NCBI RefSeq assembly: GCF_000015105.1
Contig: NC_008610.1
Span: 186,001-250,000 of the forward strand
Direction: 5' to 3'
Origin: Candidatus Ruthia magnifica str. Cm (Calyptogena magnifica)
GTDB lineage: Bacteria > Pseudomonadota > Gammaproteobacteria > PS1 > Pseudothioglobaceae
Length of the DNA stretch: 64,000 bases
Shown: in pieces, positions 40,850 to 49,503 of the stretch
Numbering within the stretch: position 1 is the first letter of the stretch
How the letters are laid out: the number at the start of each line of letters is the position of its first letter
Position numbers and translations under genes: made by a program
Notes under the pieces: generated by a model
The model's input: only the letters and a program-made list of their open reading frames with translations
Databases searched by the model: none
What the model was told of the DNA's origin: nothing

Positions 40850-42271
40850 ATGAAATTTTCACTGATTAATGAAACAGTTCAATGCTTTGAAGGTGATAGT
40901 GTAGTTGTCTTTTGTAATTCTAATACGGTTTTTGATGATAAAAATATTCAAAAATTGATAACACTTAATCATTTCGAGCCTAAATCTGAAAGAGTGCTAT
41001 TATTGAGCTTGGTTTCTGGTTTTAAATCTAAACAAGTGATTGTTGCTGGTCTTGGCGATACGCCTGTAGATGCTAAAGCCTATGTTAAAACATTGAACAC
41101 TGTGAGTGTTGTACTTGCTGAAATTAAGGCAAAAAATTTGATGATTCAAAGTGTTAAAATTATAGGTTTTAATGAGTCATGGGTGCATAAAATAACTGCC
41201 AAGGTAATGCATAATGCGACTTATAAAGTTCAAAAAATAGGTGATGATAAGCAAGGCAGTGATATTGAGCATATTGCTATTCAATCTACTATGGATAATA
41301 CTAGTGCCTTAATGCAAGGCCAGGCAATTGCTGATGGTATGTCTTTAACACGCTATTTAGGGGATTTACCACCTAATGTCTGTACACCTAGTTATTTGGC
41401 AGATACGGCCATGTCCTTAGCTGAAGAGTTTAACCTTGAATATGAAATCTTGGAAGAAGCGGACATGAATAAACTTGGTATGGGGTCGTTATTATCAGTT
41501 TCTAAAGGCTCAATTGAGCCGCCAAAACTCATTAGTTTAAGTTACCAAGGTAATGGCAATGAAAAGCCGATTGTACTAGTGGGCAAAGGCGTTACTTTTG
41601 ATAGTGGCGGTATTTCGATTAAACCTGGCGCAGGTATGGATGAGATGAAATATGATATGTGTGGTGCAGCTTCTGTATTAGGAACAATGCGTACTATTGC
41701 GAAAATTAAGCTAAATATTAATTTGGTTGTTGTGGTTCCAGCAGTTGAGAATATGCCAGCACATAATGCTTCTAAGCCTGGTGATGTTGTTAAGTCTATG
41801 TCAGGGCAAACGATTGAAATTTTGAATACAGATGCAGAAGGGCGTCTTATTTTGTGCGATGCACTTACTTATGTTAAGAAATTTAACCCAAACGTGGTGA
41901 TTGATGTTGCTACGCTTACAGGTGCAGTAATTATTGCACTAGGTAAGCATAATTCTGGGCTTATGAGTAATGACCAAGATTTGGCTAATGATATTATCTG
42001 CGCTTCTAAAATTTCACTTGATGGCGTGTGGCAATTACCCATTGAAGATGAGTATGATGAATTGTTGAAATCAAATTTTGCCGATATGGCAAATATTGGT
42101 GGGCATGAAGCAAGCTCTATTACTGCCGGTTGTTTTTTATCCAGATTTACCCAAGATTATCGCTGGGCACATTTAGACATTGCTGGTACAGCATGGGTAA
42201 GTGGTGAAAAAAAAGGTGCAACAGGCCGTCCAGTATCGCTATTAACGCAATTTATTATGAATCAAGTTTAA
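40850..42271 (+). CDS. pepA: Leucyl aminopeptidase (cytosol aminopeptidase, M17)
   Basis: Two-metal exopeptidase removing N-terminal residues; in E. coli also an architectural protein for recombination. The M17 catalytic core is complete: VGKGVTFDSGGISIKPG (metal-binding Lys and Asp), KYDMCGAASVLG, and the signature NTDAEGRLILCDAL. 473 residues. It is divergent from dsbC. In E. coli holC follows; here a decayed spacer follows. Confidence 0.96.
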   Translation: MKFSLINETVQCFEGDSVVVFCNSNTVFDDKNIQKLITLNHFEPKSERVLLLSLVSGFKSKQVIVAGLGDTPVDAKAYVKTLNTVSVVLAEIKAKNLMIQSVKIIGFNESWVHKITAKVMHNATYKVQKIGDDKQGSDIEHIAIQSTMDNTSALMQGQAIADGMSLTRYLGDLPPNVCTPSYLADTAMSLAEEFNLEYEILEEADMNKLGMGSLLSVSKGSIEPPKLISLSYQGNGNEKPIVLVGKGVTFDSGGISIKPGAGMDEMKYDMCGAASVLGTMRTIAKIKLNINLVVVVPAVENMPAHNASKPGDVVKSMSGQTIEILNTDAEGRLILCDALTYVKKFNPNVVIDVATLTGAVIIALGKHNSGLMSNDQDLANDIICASKISLDGVWQLPIEDEYDELLKSNFADMANIGGHEASSITAGCFLSRFTQDYRWAHLDIAGTAWVSGEKKGATGRPVSLLTQFIMNQV

Positions 42272-42779
42272 GATTATAATATTTATTTTGATAGTAAGGT
42301 AAGTAGTTTGCATTATACAATTTGCTGATGATAGCAAGAAAACTCTGGGCATCATAATGTAGGGTGATATTGATGTAAATTCAAGAAGGTGAGGTGGACG
42401 TGTTATTGTCGAATGAATCTGAATGGTAAATATTCACCAAAGGTGGTTATTTGGTTTCCTAAATAGTCAACATTTCAACTTTAAGTTGAAAGTAATTGAA
42501 TTTATTATTAAGTGTCTTTATCTAGCCAAACATCAATATCTTCGGCGCAAATTTCTAAATCACTTTTAGTTTATTGGCATATTGGCAAAGTAGTTATAAG
42601 GTTGAGAAGGATTTCTTTAATAGCCTTAATACGATTTATGTTATATTTTTTAGGTGTTGATAATAATTCAATCCATTATATGTTCAATGAGCATACAATG
42701 GATTGAATTTTGATTAAAATAAATGCAGCTAAAGTGTGTTAAATAAGTGAATTTTAGTTTAAAATTCATTGACTAATTT
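42272..42779. other. Decayed spacer after pepA
   Basis: About 500 bases with no intact gene. The first 100 bases (FDSKVSSLHYTIC in one frame) sit where holC is found in relatives, but the match is too short to call. A minus-strand piece reads TKSDLEICAEDIDVWLDKD near 42510-42570 and is unassigned. Confidence 0.4.
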
Positions 42780-43335
42780 ATGGTTTTTCCACATTTTTGG
42801 GTCAAATTATATATGGGCAATTTGTGGGGAAATGAGTTTACTTTGGTTAGTATCAAGCTATCGATAAATCTTAATATCCGCTTTTCCAAACGTTATTTCA
42901 TCATTATTTTTGGCAATGATGATACGTTATTTTTATATGGGGATTAAATCACCTAAAAATTGTTTAAAAAATAATTCACCATAGGTTTGAAAAACACCTG
43001 CACGTAATTTTGATGGGTCAATTAAATGCTTGTAACCATATTCGTGGACAAAAACCCATGGCTTTAGGTAGATATGTTTGATAAGTTCATTTGTATTCAC
43101 ACCTGCATAGTCTAGGTGAATGTGGGTTAATAGAATATAGTTGATACTTTTACGGCTAATATTTTTTGCATTTAGTGTGGTTAAAAGGTTTGGTATTGAA
43201 AGATGGCACCTGTATTAATAAAAGCAATTTATCCATTATTTTCAATTAAATAACTAGCCACAAGGTCTTTACGTGTGTATTGTATCAATCGTAACATTAA
43301 AATCTAATTCGTGATGAATGGATTTAATTTTCTGT
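42780..43335 (-). pseudogene. Remnant of a metallo-beta-lactamase-fold hydrolase
   Basis: The clearest piece reads SINYILLTHIHLDYAGVN, which carries the metal-binding THxHxDxAG motif. Further pieces are KPWVFVHEYGYKHLIDPSKL and RAGVFQTYGELFFKQFLGDLIPI, then NNDEITFGKADIKIYR. Together they follow the order of MBL-fold hydrolases (VYVHERGARHLIDPSKL, then GExxxxGxxxI). An N-terminal piece with IDTIHT is separated by stops. Distal metal ligands are not recognisable. Dead gene. Confidence 0.75.
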
Positions 43336-43408
43336 ATGTTTAAATTTTTATTCTGACATAAAAAACCGGTCTAAAAGACGATTTTTGAATATAACGATAG
43401 TTTTTTTT

Positions 43409-44029
43409 CTAAAAATCACCCTCTGCACCACCATTTTGAATAGCAATTATCATTTTTTGAACAGCCAATGCCTTTTTAAGCAAAAAATCTGGTAATGGTG
43501 CACCACCGTAAATCATGGCATTCATATCCAATGTATAGATCCATCTTTGCCCTTGCTTGTCTTCAATTAATGCGAGTCTACAAGGTAGGTAGGCTGAAAA
43601 TGCATCTGAATGGTCAACCATAGTCATAGCTATACGTGGTGAGCAGTATTGATAAATTTTTAAAAATCTTTGTTTTTTACCAGTCTGTAATTCAACCATT
43701 TCTGATAAGGGTAACATACCCACAGAACGTATACCTTCAGCAATTGCAATACTCTCCATTGCTTCCTCAACGTCAGAATTTGAAACATCGTCAGCTACTT
43801 TTACACGTACAATAGAGGCCATGGCAGTATCACCTGTATCAAGTAAAGTGTTGGTCATTGGCATATAAACTTTTGCCATAGACTCTGGATGTAGTTTTGG
43901 TGAAATTATTTCACTAATAATCTTTCCAGTCACACCATCGTATTTGATTTGTAGTGATACGGCATAATAAGTTGTAATGGTGCCGATGATAATTAATAGC
44001 CATTTAACTAGATTGACAATTCCACTCAT
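43409..44029 (-). CDS. Membrane-anchored DUF302 protein
   Basis: 206 residues with one N-terminal membrane helix (about 6-25, LVKWLLIIIGTITTYYAVSL) and a soluble domain. The C-terminal half carries a DUF302-like pattern, YLPCRLALIEDKQGQRWIYT followed by LDMNAMIYGG. Cys residues lie in YQYCSPR and LPCRL. DUF302 proteins are common in sulfur oxidisers, but the biochemical role is unknown to me. It is 101 bases downstream of the CBS gene and may be its last operon partner or separate. AGGAAAGAG precedes the start. Confidence 0.75.
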   Translation of the reverse strand: MSGIVNLVKWLLIIIGTITTYYAVSLQIKYDGVTGKIISEIISPKLHPESMAKVYMPMTNTLLDTGDTAMASIVRVKVADDVSNSDVEEAMESIAIAEGIRSVGMLPLSEMVELQTGKKQRFLKIYQYCSPRIAMTMVDHSDAFSAYLPCRLALIEDKQGQRWIYTLDMNAMIYGGAPLPDFLLKKALAVQKMIIAIQNGGAEGDF

Positions 44030-44130
44030 TTCTCTTTCCTGTTGTTAAAATTAAAATAATTCAGCATTCTATCAGGTTAAAATAAAATAGTAAATGTATC
44101 ACTATATGCTAATTTTCTAATATTTTTTTA

Positions 44131-44535
44131 CTATACAACTCGTAAACCATTAAAAACAATATTGGTTAAACCAACCACGCCAATAATTTTTCCATTATCC
44201 AAAACTGGACAACGAGATAAGCTAAAATTTGTCAATAACCTTGCACAATAAAGAATATCCATATCAGGTCGAACTGAGATGACAGGTTTATTCATAATTT
44301 CATATACATTGACTCGGTCAAGAGCTCGGTCTTTAGCAATGACTTTAGAGGCAATGTCAGCAATCAGTACTACGCCGTATTCGTCATATTCATGAGATTT
44401 ATCAACCAAAAGCATTTTAGTTTTTTTATGTTGCATGTTATTAAGTGCATTTTGCACGGTACATTTTGAATCAACAATATCGACTTGTGTCCACATAACA
44501 TCTTTTACTAGGATTGGTGTTGTATTGTTAGTCAT
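44131..44535 (-). CDS. Two-CBS-domain protein
   Basis: 134 residues made of a tandem CBS pair: first repeat around VKDVMWTQVDIVDSKCTVQN to VVLIADIASKVI, second around VYEIMNKPVISVRPDMDILY to GKIIGVVGLTNIVF. CBS pairs usually bind adenosine nucleotides. There is no catalytic domain. The start shares one base with the stop of the PII-like gene, so the two are probably translationally coupled. Likely a regulatory subunit of the DUF1538 system, by context only. Confidence 0.85.
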   Translation of the reverse strand: MTNNTTPILVKDVMWTQVDIVDSKCTVQNALNNMQHKKTKMLLVDKSHEYDEYGVVLIADIASKVIAKDRALDRVNVYEIMNKPVISVRPDMDILYCARLLTNFSLSRCPVLDNGKIIGVVGLTNIVFNGLRVV

Positions 44536-44885
44536 TATATTTTCTTCTCTATAGTGTGTTCTAGTGCATGAATTTGATGCATGACGCCAACAGCATCCTC
44601 TACATCGATTTGAAACGCAATCCCTTCTTGTGGACTGGATTCAAAGTGACCTGTATCAGAAATTGTTTCTAGTATACCTCTAGAAAGGTGTTGTTCTACA
44701 AGTAGCAATAAGACATCTCTAGGTGTTTCAATGTTGAGCCCTAAAAATGTTTTGTTGTGTTTGAGACCTTCTCCTCGAGCTTGAGAAATAATGGTTGAGC
44801 CTGTGGCACCTTTTGTTCTAGCAGCCTCAAGTATTTTGTCAGTTTTGTCAGAATCAACAAAAGCGATAATCAGTTTAAAATGCAT
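44535..44885 (-). CDS. PII-like (GlnB-fold) signalling protein
   Basis: 116 residues starting HFKLIIAFVDSDKTDKILEA, with GATGSTIISQARGEG (the PII pattern GxxGxTxxxxxGxG). A short T-loop equivalent follows (LKHNKTFLGLNIETPR) without the uridylylated Tyr of GlnB. GHFESSPQEGIAFQIDVEDAVG occupies the B-loop/C-terminal part (in two adjacent blocks). It is best placed among PII-like proteins that bind adenine nucleotides and gate transporters. The start lies eight bases after the upstream DUF1538 gene and the stop overlaps the CBS gene. Confidence 0.8.
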   Translation of the reverse strand: MHFKLIIAFVDSDKTDKILEAARTKGATGSTIISQARGEGLKHNKTFLGLNIETPRDVLLLLVEQHLSRGILETISDTGHFESSPQEGIAFQIDVEDAVGVMHQIHALEHTIEKKI

Positions 44886-44893
44886 AATGTCTC

Positions 44894-45634
44894 CTATTTT
44901 TTATCTTGTTTTAAAAATTTTATAATTTGTACATAAGCCATTACGCTCATAATTGGAAATAGTGAGGCAAAAGCGATTAAACCAAAACCATCAATGAGTG
45001 TAGAACGCCCATCAATTGTACTTGCAAGTCCAAGTCCAAGGGCTGCAACCAGTGGTACGGTTACGGTAGATGTGGTGACACCACCAGAATCATAGGCAAG
45101 TGCAATAATATTTTTAGGTGCAAAATAGGTTTGTATCAGTACTACAATGTAGCCAGCAATAATAAAATAATGCAATGGCAATCCAGTCACAATGCGAAAA
45201 CTGCCGATGGCAATACCCACAGCCACACCAATGGCAACTGCAATTCGTAAGGGCCATACTTTAATGAAACCACCAGAGACTTGATTGGCTTTAATAGCAA
45301 CCGATAGTAAGGATGGCTCAGCAATGGTTGTGGCAAAGCCAATACTAGCTGCAAAGATATAAACCCAATAATAATCACTCCAACTAAGCGCATCACTACC
45401 AATAAAATTACTTGATGTAAGCTGATTTGCCATTAATTTTCCTAGAGGGAATAGTACTTTTTCCAATCCAACAATAAATAAAGTGAGCCCAATCCACACC
45501 AAAATAAACCCAATAATAATCTTCTTTAAATGAGGTATTTTTTGTTTAAGAATGATGATTTGGAAACCAAGTAATACCATTACAATAGGAGCTACATTCC
45601 AAAACATACTGATAAAGTTATCCACTATGCTCAT
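44894..45634 (-). CDS. DUF1538 membrane protein (second of pair)
   Basis: 246 residues with about six to seven hydrophobic segments. Hallmarks are [15 protein letters not shown], then a loop and [18 protein letters not shown], and [20 protein letters not shown] followed by [20 protein letters not shown]. The SGGVTTS and AEPSL motifs recur in the neighbouring gene at equivalent places, so both are copies of one unit. In many bacteria the two units are fused in one protein of about 480-500 residues; here they are separate with a four-base overlap. Function unknown; transporter or channel by inference. Confidence 0.82.
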   Translation of the reverse strand: MSIVDNFISMFWNVAPIVMVLLGFQIIILKQKIPHLKKIIIGFILVWIGLTLFIVGLEKVLFPLGKLMANQLTSSNFIGSDALSWSDYYWVYIFAASIGFATTIAEPSLLSVAIKANQVSGGFIKVWPLRIAVAIGVAVGIAIGSFRIVTGLPLHYFIIAGYIVVLIQTYFAPKNIIALAYDSGGVTTSTVTVPLVAALGLGLASTIDGRSTLIDGFGLIAFASLFPIMSVMAYVQIIKFLKQDKK

Positions 45635-46362
45635 AGCAATATACCAAATAACATTACTGCAATAATGGGTAATAATGAGGCAATGGCAATCATGCCAAAT
45701 CCATCGGTTAACGGGTTTCTGCCACTAATTGAACTTGTTAAGCCAACACCAAGTGCAGTGAGCAGCGGTACAGTAATGGTACTGGTCGTCACACCACCTG
45801 AGTCATAAGCGATGCCAATGATAAAGTCTGGTGCAAAAAACGTAGTGATAATCACCAAAAGATAACCACCAATAATTAAGTATTGTATTGGCCAGCCTTT
45901 TAAAATTCTGAACACGCCAATCACCACAGCTAGACCCACAGAGATAGCCACAGTAAAACGTAATGTTTGTGCATAACTATTGAGTTCTGTTTGTGTATTA
46001 ACAATACCACCCAGATGAGCAACTTTAGCTGCTTCATTAGCCACCGCTATAAGAGCGGGCTCTGTTACTGTGGTGCCAAACCCTAAGGCAAAGGCGAATA
46101 AAAGCAACCAAAAAATTGACCCTTTTTTGACAAAACTATAAGCTAGTACTTCACCAATAGGAAACAGTCCTAGCTTGAGTCCATAGACGAATAAAGTTAA
46201 ACCTAATAAAATAAATCCTGTTCCAATCATAATATCCATTAAGTTGGGAATGCTTTGCTGAAGCACAACAATTTGGAAAAAAGTAATCACACCTATAATG
46301 GGTGCTAAATCTTTAACACTATCAATTAGATTGCTAATAAACTGTTGAACAGTTTTTTTCAT
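45631..46362 (-). CDS. DUF1538 membrane protein (first of pair)
   Basis: 243 residues, hydrophobic throughout: [58 protein letters not shown], then [16 protein letters not shown], and [20 protein letters not shown] with [20 protein letters not shown]. It pairs with the next gene, overlapping it by four bases. It is the first gene of the minus-strand cluster, starting 126 bases from the divergent pabC. The TEPAL and SGGVTTS segments sit inside membrane helices and are plausible substrate-path residues. Confidence 0.82.
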   Translation of the reverse strand: MKKTVQQFISNLIDSVKDLAPIIGVITFFQIVVLQQSIPNLMDIMIGTGFILLGLTLFVYGLKLGLFPIGEVLAYSFVKKGSIFWLLLFAFALGFGTTVTEPALIAVANEAAKVAHLGGIVNTQTELNSYAQTLRFTVAISVGLAVVIGVFRILKGWPIQYLIIGGYLLVIITTFFAPDFIIGIAYDSGGVTTSTITVPLLTALGVGLTSSISGRNPLTDGFGMIAIASLLPIIAVMLFGILL

Positions 46363-46488
46363 GAAAGTCTTTGGCTTTGCGTTATTTTTTTGATGAGAGT
46401 ATTAAGCCAAACGATAAAAATTTATTTTTTAAGTGATTTTTCATATATTAAGATAGTAATTTCATGCGTTGAATTATAATGTCATCTT

Positions 46489-47349
46489 ATGAATAGCACT
46501 TTATTAATTAATGGGAAAAAACAAACTAAGCTCAGCGTACTTAATCGTCTTGTACAATTTGGTGATGGTTTGTTTGAAACTTGTTTAATTGAAGATGCTA
46601 AATTGTTATTTTGGTCCAAGCATTTTTCAAGGTTGAAAAAAGGTTACGATAAATTAAAAATTTATCCAGTGAGTGAGACTATTTGGCTTAAGGAAATTGC
46701 TAAAGCATTTACTATTTCTAAGTTAGACCAAGCTGTGGTTAAAATTATAATTTCTCGTGGTGAAAGCGTAAGGGGTTATGGCTATGAGAAAAATATTAAG
46801 CCAACTCGTATTGTGATTGTTTCTCCTGTACCTGATTTACCTTGGCAATATCATTTGGAAGTGTGTGTTAGTGGTTACTCCGGTAATCAATTGTTGTCTG
46901 AAATTAAGCATTGTAATCGCTTGGAGCAAGTTTTTGCAAGGTCAGAATTGCAAACGCAAGAGTGTATTATGTTGGATGAAAATGCTCAAGTCATTTCAGT
47001 GACTCAAGGTAATATTTTTGCCATCCGCAATCAGGTTATTTTTACACCTAGTTTGACTGATTGTGGTATTGAAGGCACTCGAAGATCAGTGGTTTTTGAT
47101 TTGGTACAAGTATTAGGCTTGAAGCTTGAAATTTGTTCTTTATCGTTGTCTGAACTACTTGAAGCGGATGAAGTATTTATTACTAATAGTATGATAGGCG
47201 TTAAGCCTGTGGATAAAATTAATCAGCAATTATTCAATCATCATCAAATTACAAATCAATTAATTAGTGCTTTTATACGTTCTAAAAATAATCATTTATC
47301 ATCAGTTTTGCTTAAATCAAAATCGCCTTATTTTTGTATTTTTAGCTAA
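46489..47349 (+). CDS. pabC: Aminodeoxychorismate lyase
   Basis: PLP enzyme making p-aminobenzoate for folate. Fold-type IV pattern: FGDGLFETCLIED near the start, the PLP lysine Lys140 in EIKHCNRLEQV, EADEVFITNSMIGVKPV near the end. 286 residues, slightly above the usual 265-270 owing to the tail after QLF. Family is shared with branched-chain aminotransferases and D-amino-acid transaminases, but neighbours (mltG remnant, tmk, holB) give the classical pabC context. Confidence 0.9.
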   Translation: MNSTLLINGKKQTKLSVLNRLVQFGDGLFETCLIEDAKLLFWSKHFSRLKKGYDKLKIYPVSETIWLKEIAKAFTISKLDQAVVKIIISRGESVRGYGYEKNIKPTRIVIVSPVPDLPWQYHLEVCVSGYSGNQLLSEIKHCNRLEQVFARSELQTQECIMLDENAQVISVTQGNIFAIRNQVIFTPSLTDCGIEGTRRSVVFDLVQVLGLKLEICSLSLSELLEADEVFITNSMIGVKPVDKINQQLFNHHQITNQLISAFIRSKNNHLSSVLLKSKSPYFCIFS

Positions 47350-47460
47350 ATACTTATCAAATTAATTATAGCGATAGTGCACTTTTAGTGCGTTTAAAAG
47401 AGCTCACAATGTGTCAAAAACTTAAACTCTCTGTCTCTAAAAAATGTTGAATAAGTGTTA

Positions 47461-47822
47461 ATATTTACCTCTTAAATTGAAAAAGAAATGGCTAATGTAT
47501 AAGAAAAACTAAAAATTGCATGTGTGTTTATTCGTCGCTTGCAAAGAAACATGTGTTTACAAACCGATTCAAGTATGGTTTATGTATTGAGTGAATATTA
47601 CCAAGTGTCACTTAAAAAACGAGATTTAAATTTTAATAGTCCTTAATACCTATAGAAATAAAGGTTTACTACCAGGCTCAATCTTCTCGGTAGATGTAAA
47701 TTATGTACCCACATATAAATGATGTGCTTTATTTTTTTGCTAAAAAGGACGCCACTTACGTTTTTGTAAATATTTATCAACAGCATAAAGATAATATCAA
47801 CAAGTTTCTAAGAAATCAATAA
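47461..47822 (+). pseudogene. mltG: C-terminal remnant of mltG (endolytic transglycosylase)
   Basis: One frame reads IFTS, a stop, IEKEMANV, a stop, EKLKIACVFIRRLQRNMCLQTDSSMVYVLSEYYQVSL and on, KKRDLNFNSP, matching MltG SIIEKE, VFxNRLxxxMxLQTDPTVxYGL and RRDLxxxSPYNTY. Later pieces are NTYRNKGLLPGSI, DVLYFFAKKDATYVF and HKDNINKFLRNQ. The catalytic Glu (IEKE) is there but isolated by stops, and the N-terminal membrane and LysM-like parts are gone. It sits exactly between pabC and tmk. Confidence 0.88.
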
Positions 47823-47844
47823 ATATCTATATAAAATATCTAAC

Positions 47845-48462
47845 ATGCAAAGAGGAAAATTTATCACTATTGATGGCGTTGAGGGTTCTGGGAAAAGTAC
47901 GCAAATTGATTTTATTTGTGACTATTTAGTCACAAAAAAAATTAATGTTATTTTAACACGTGAACCAGGCGGTACTGAGTTAGGTGAAAAAATCAGGACA
48001 TTATTACTAAGCACTGACATCCAATCAATACATGGTGATACTGAGTTATTATTATTGTTTGCTGCTAGAAATGAGCATATTAGGACTAAAATTATACCAT
48101 CACTTGAGAAAGGTGATTGGGTATTAAGTGATCGTTTTACGGATGCTTCATATGCCTATCAAGGTGGCGGTAGGGGGTTGAGTATTGAGCGTATCACACA
48201 GTTGGAAAAATGGGTGCTGCAAGATTTTACCCCGGATGTGACTTTACTATTAGATGTATCAGTTGCACTAGGCATGTCACGTGTTGAATCTAGAGGCCGC
48301 AAGGATAGAATTGAACTTGAAACAAATGACTTTTTTAAGCGTGTTAGAAATAGTTATATTGAAAGGTCTAAGCAATTTCCAAAGCGAATTAAGCTCATTG
48401 ACGCTTCAAAAACACTCGAACAGACCGCACAACAAATAAAAATAATTTTACAAGTATTATGA
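47845..48462 (+). CDS. tmk: Thymidylate kinase
   Basis: Phosphorylates dTMP to dTDP. The 205 residues contain the P-loop GVEGSGKST (11-19), TREPGGTELGEKIR and the LID/DR motif DRFTDASYAYQGGGR. AAGAGGAAA is close to the start codon. Its stop overlaps the holB start by four bases. Confidence 0.96.
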   Translation: MQRGKFITIDGVEGSGKSTQIDFICDYLVTKKINVILTREPGGTELGEKIRTLLLSTDIQSIHGDTELLLLFAARNEHIRTKIIPSLEKGDWVLSDRFTDASYAYQGGGRGLSIERITQLEKWVLQDFTPDVTLLLDVSVALGMSRVESRGRKDRIELETNDFFKRVRNSYIERSKQFPKRIKLIDASKTLEQTAQQIKIILQVL

Positions 48463-49466
48463 ATTTTCCTTGGCATGCAAATGCATGGTCTAAACTACAA
48501 AATATGATTGATCAAGATCGTATGCCTCATGCATTATTGATTACGGGTGTTGAAAAAATTGGCAAATTTGAACTCATGCAACAAATAGTAGGTGTTTTGC
48601 TAAAAGATGACGTTATTATTAGAAAAGATAATATCAGAGAGGATTTGGATTATTCTGTATTAATTAGACACTCAAATTATCCTAATATGGTTTATTGCCG
48701 TTCAGGAGAAATGGTTGAAAAAAGCAAAAATAGGTCTAAGAACATCCGTATTGAGCAAGTACGTGTTTTTTGTGATGCCTTGAATAAAACCGCCGATCAA
48801 TTACAAATTGGGGTTATTTTTTATGGTGACCAAATGAACATGAGTGCTGCCAATGGTTTACTAAAAACCCTTGAAGAACCTAGAAAAAATACGCTGATTA
48901 TTATCTTAGCGCACCACGTTGAAAATTTGCCAGATACTGTTGTATCAAGGTGTCAAAATATATACATTGCACCAGCGTATGATCAGCAAACTTGCCAGTG
49001 GTTAATTGAACATATTGGCAAAACTCAAAATGCAGATTTTGATATTCTGCAATTATTAGAAAATACACATGGCGTTCCATTTAAGGCGTTGTCTGAGTTG
49101 TCTGATGGCAATTTTATCCATTATCAGCATTACCAAAACCAGTTACTTAATATTGCCATCAATCCATTAATGGTGACACAAATTAAAGAGTTTGAGGGTA
49201 ATGAGCTAGTGGTTTTAAATTGCTTACAAAATATTGTTATTGAAGGGATTAGGTTAAAGACCATTCATCAAGAAGGTGGATTGATTGAGCTTAATCAAGT
49301 CATCAAAGCAGTAAAATTTGAGTTTTTATTCAAACTACTTGACGATATTTATCATACCATTAAACTATCAAAAACCACCGTTAATATTAAGTTATTATTA
49401 GATATTATTTTAATTATATGGTCGCATATTACTCATTTAAAACAATATCCACAAATTATTCAATAA
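48459..49466 (+). CDS. holB: DNA polymerase III delta' subunit, zinc module lost
   Basis: Part of the clamp loader. 335 residues, with conserved segments IRIEQVRVFCDALNKTA, AANGLLKTLEEPRKNT and VSRCQNIYIAP, the last holding the SRC arginine-finger motif. The four-Cys zinc cluster found near residues 50-65 of E. coli delta' is missing; the region reads DDVIIRKDNIREDLDYSVL. The P-loop area is degenerate, which is normal for this subunit. Overlaps tmk by four bases. Confidence 0.92.
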   Translation: MNFPWHANAWSKLQNMIDQDRMPHALLITGVEKIGKFELMQQIVGVLLKDDVIIRKDNIREDLDYSVLIRHSNYPNMVYCRSGEMVEKSKNRSKNIRIEQVRVFCDALNKTADQLQIGVIFYGDQMNMSAANGLLKTLEEPRKNTLIIILAHHVENLPDTVVSRCQNIYIAPAYDQQTCQWLIEHIGKTQNADFDILQLLENTHGVPFKALSELSDGNFIHYQHYQNQLLNIAINPLMVTQIKEFEGNELVVLNCLQNIVIEGIRLKTIHQEGGLIELNQVIKAVKFEFLFKLLDDIYHTIKLSKTTVNIKLLLDIILIIWSHITHLKQYPQIIQ

Positions 49467-49503
49467 ATATATAAAGCTCATTTTTTAACAAATAGGAGAA
49501 GAC

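Noticed and set aside
42272-42420. Possible holC remnant after pepA
   Set aside because: Position fits and FDSKVSSLHYTIC is suggestive, but fewer than 20 residues align by eye, too little to call.
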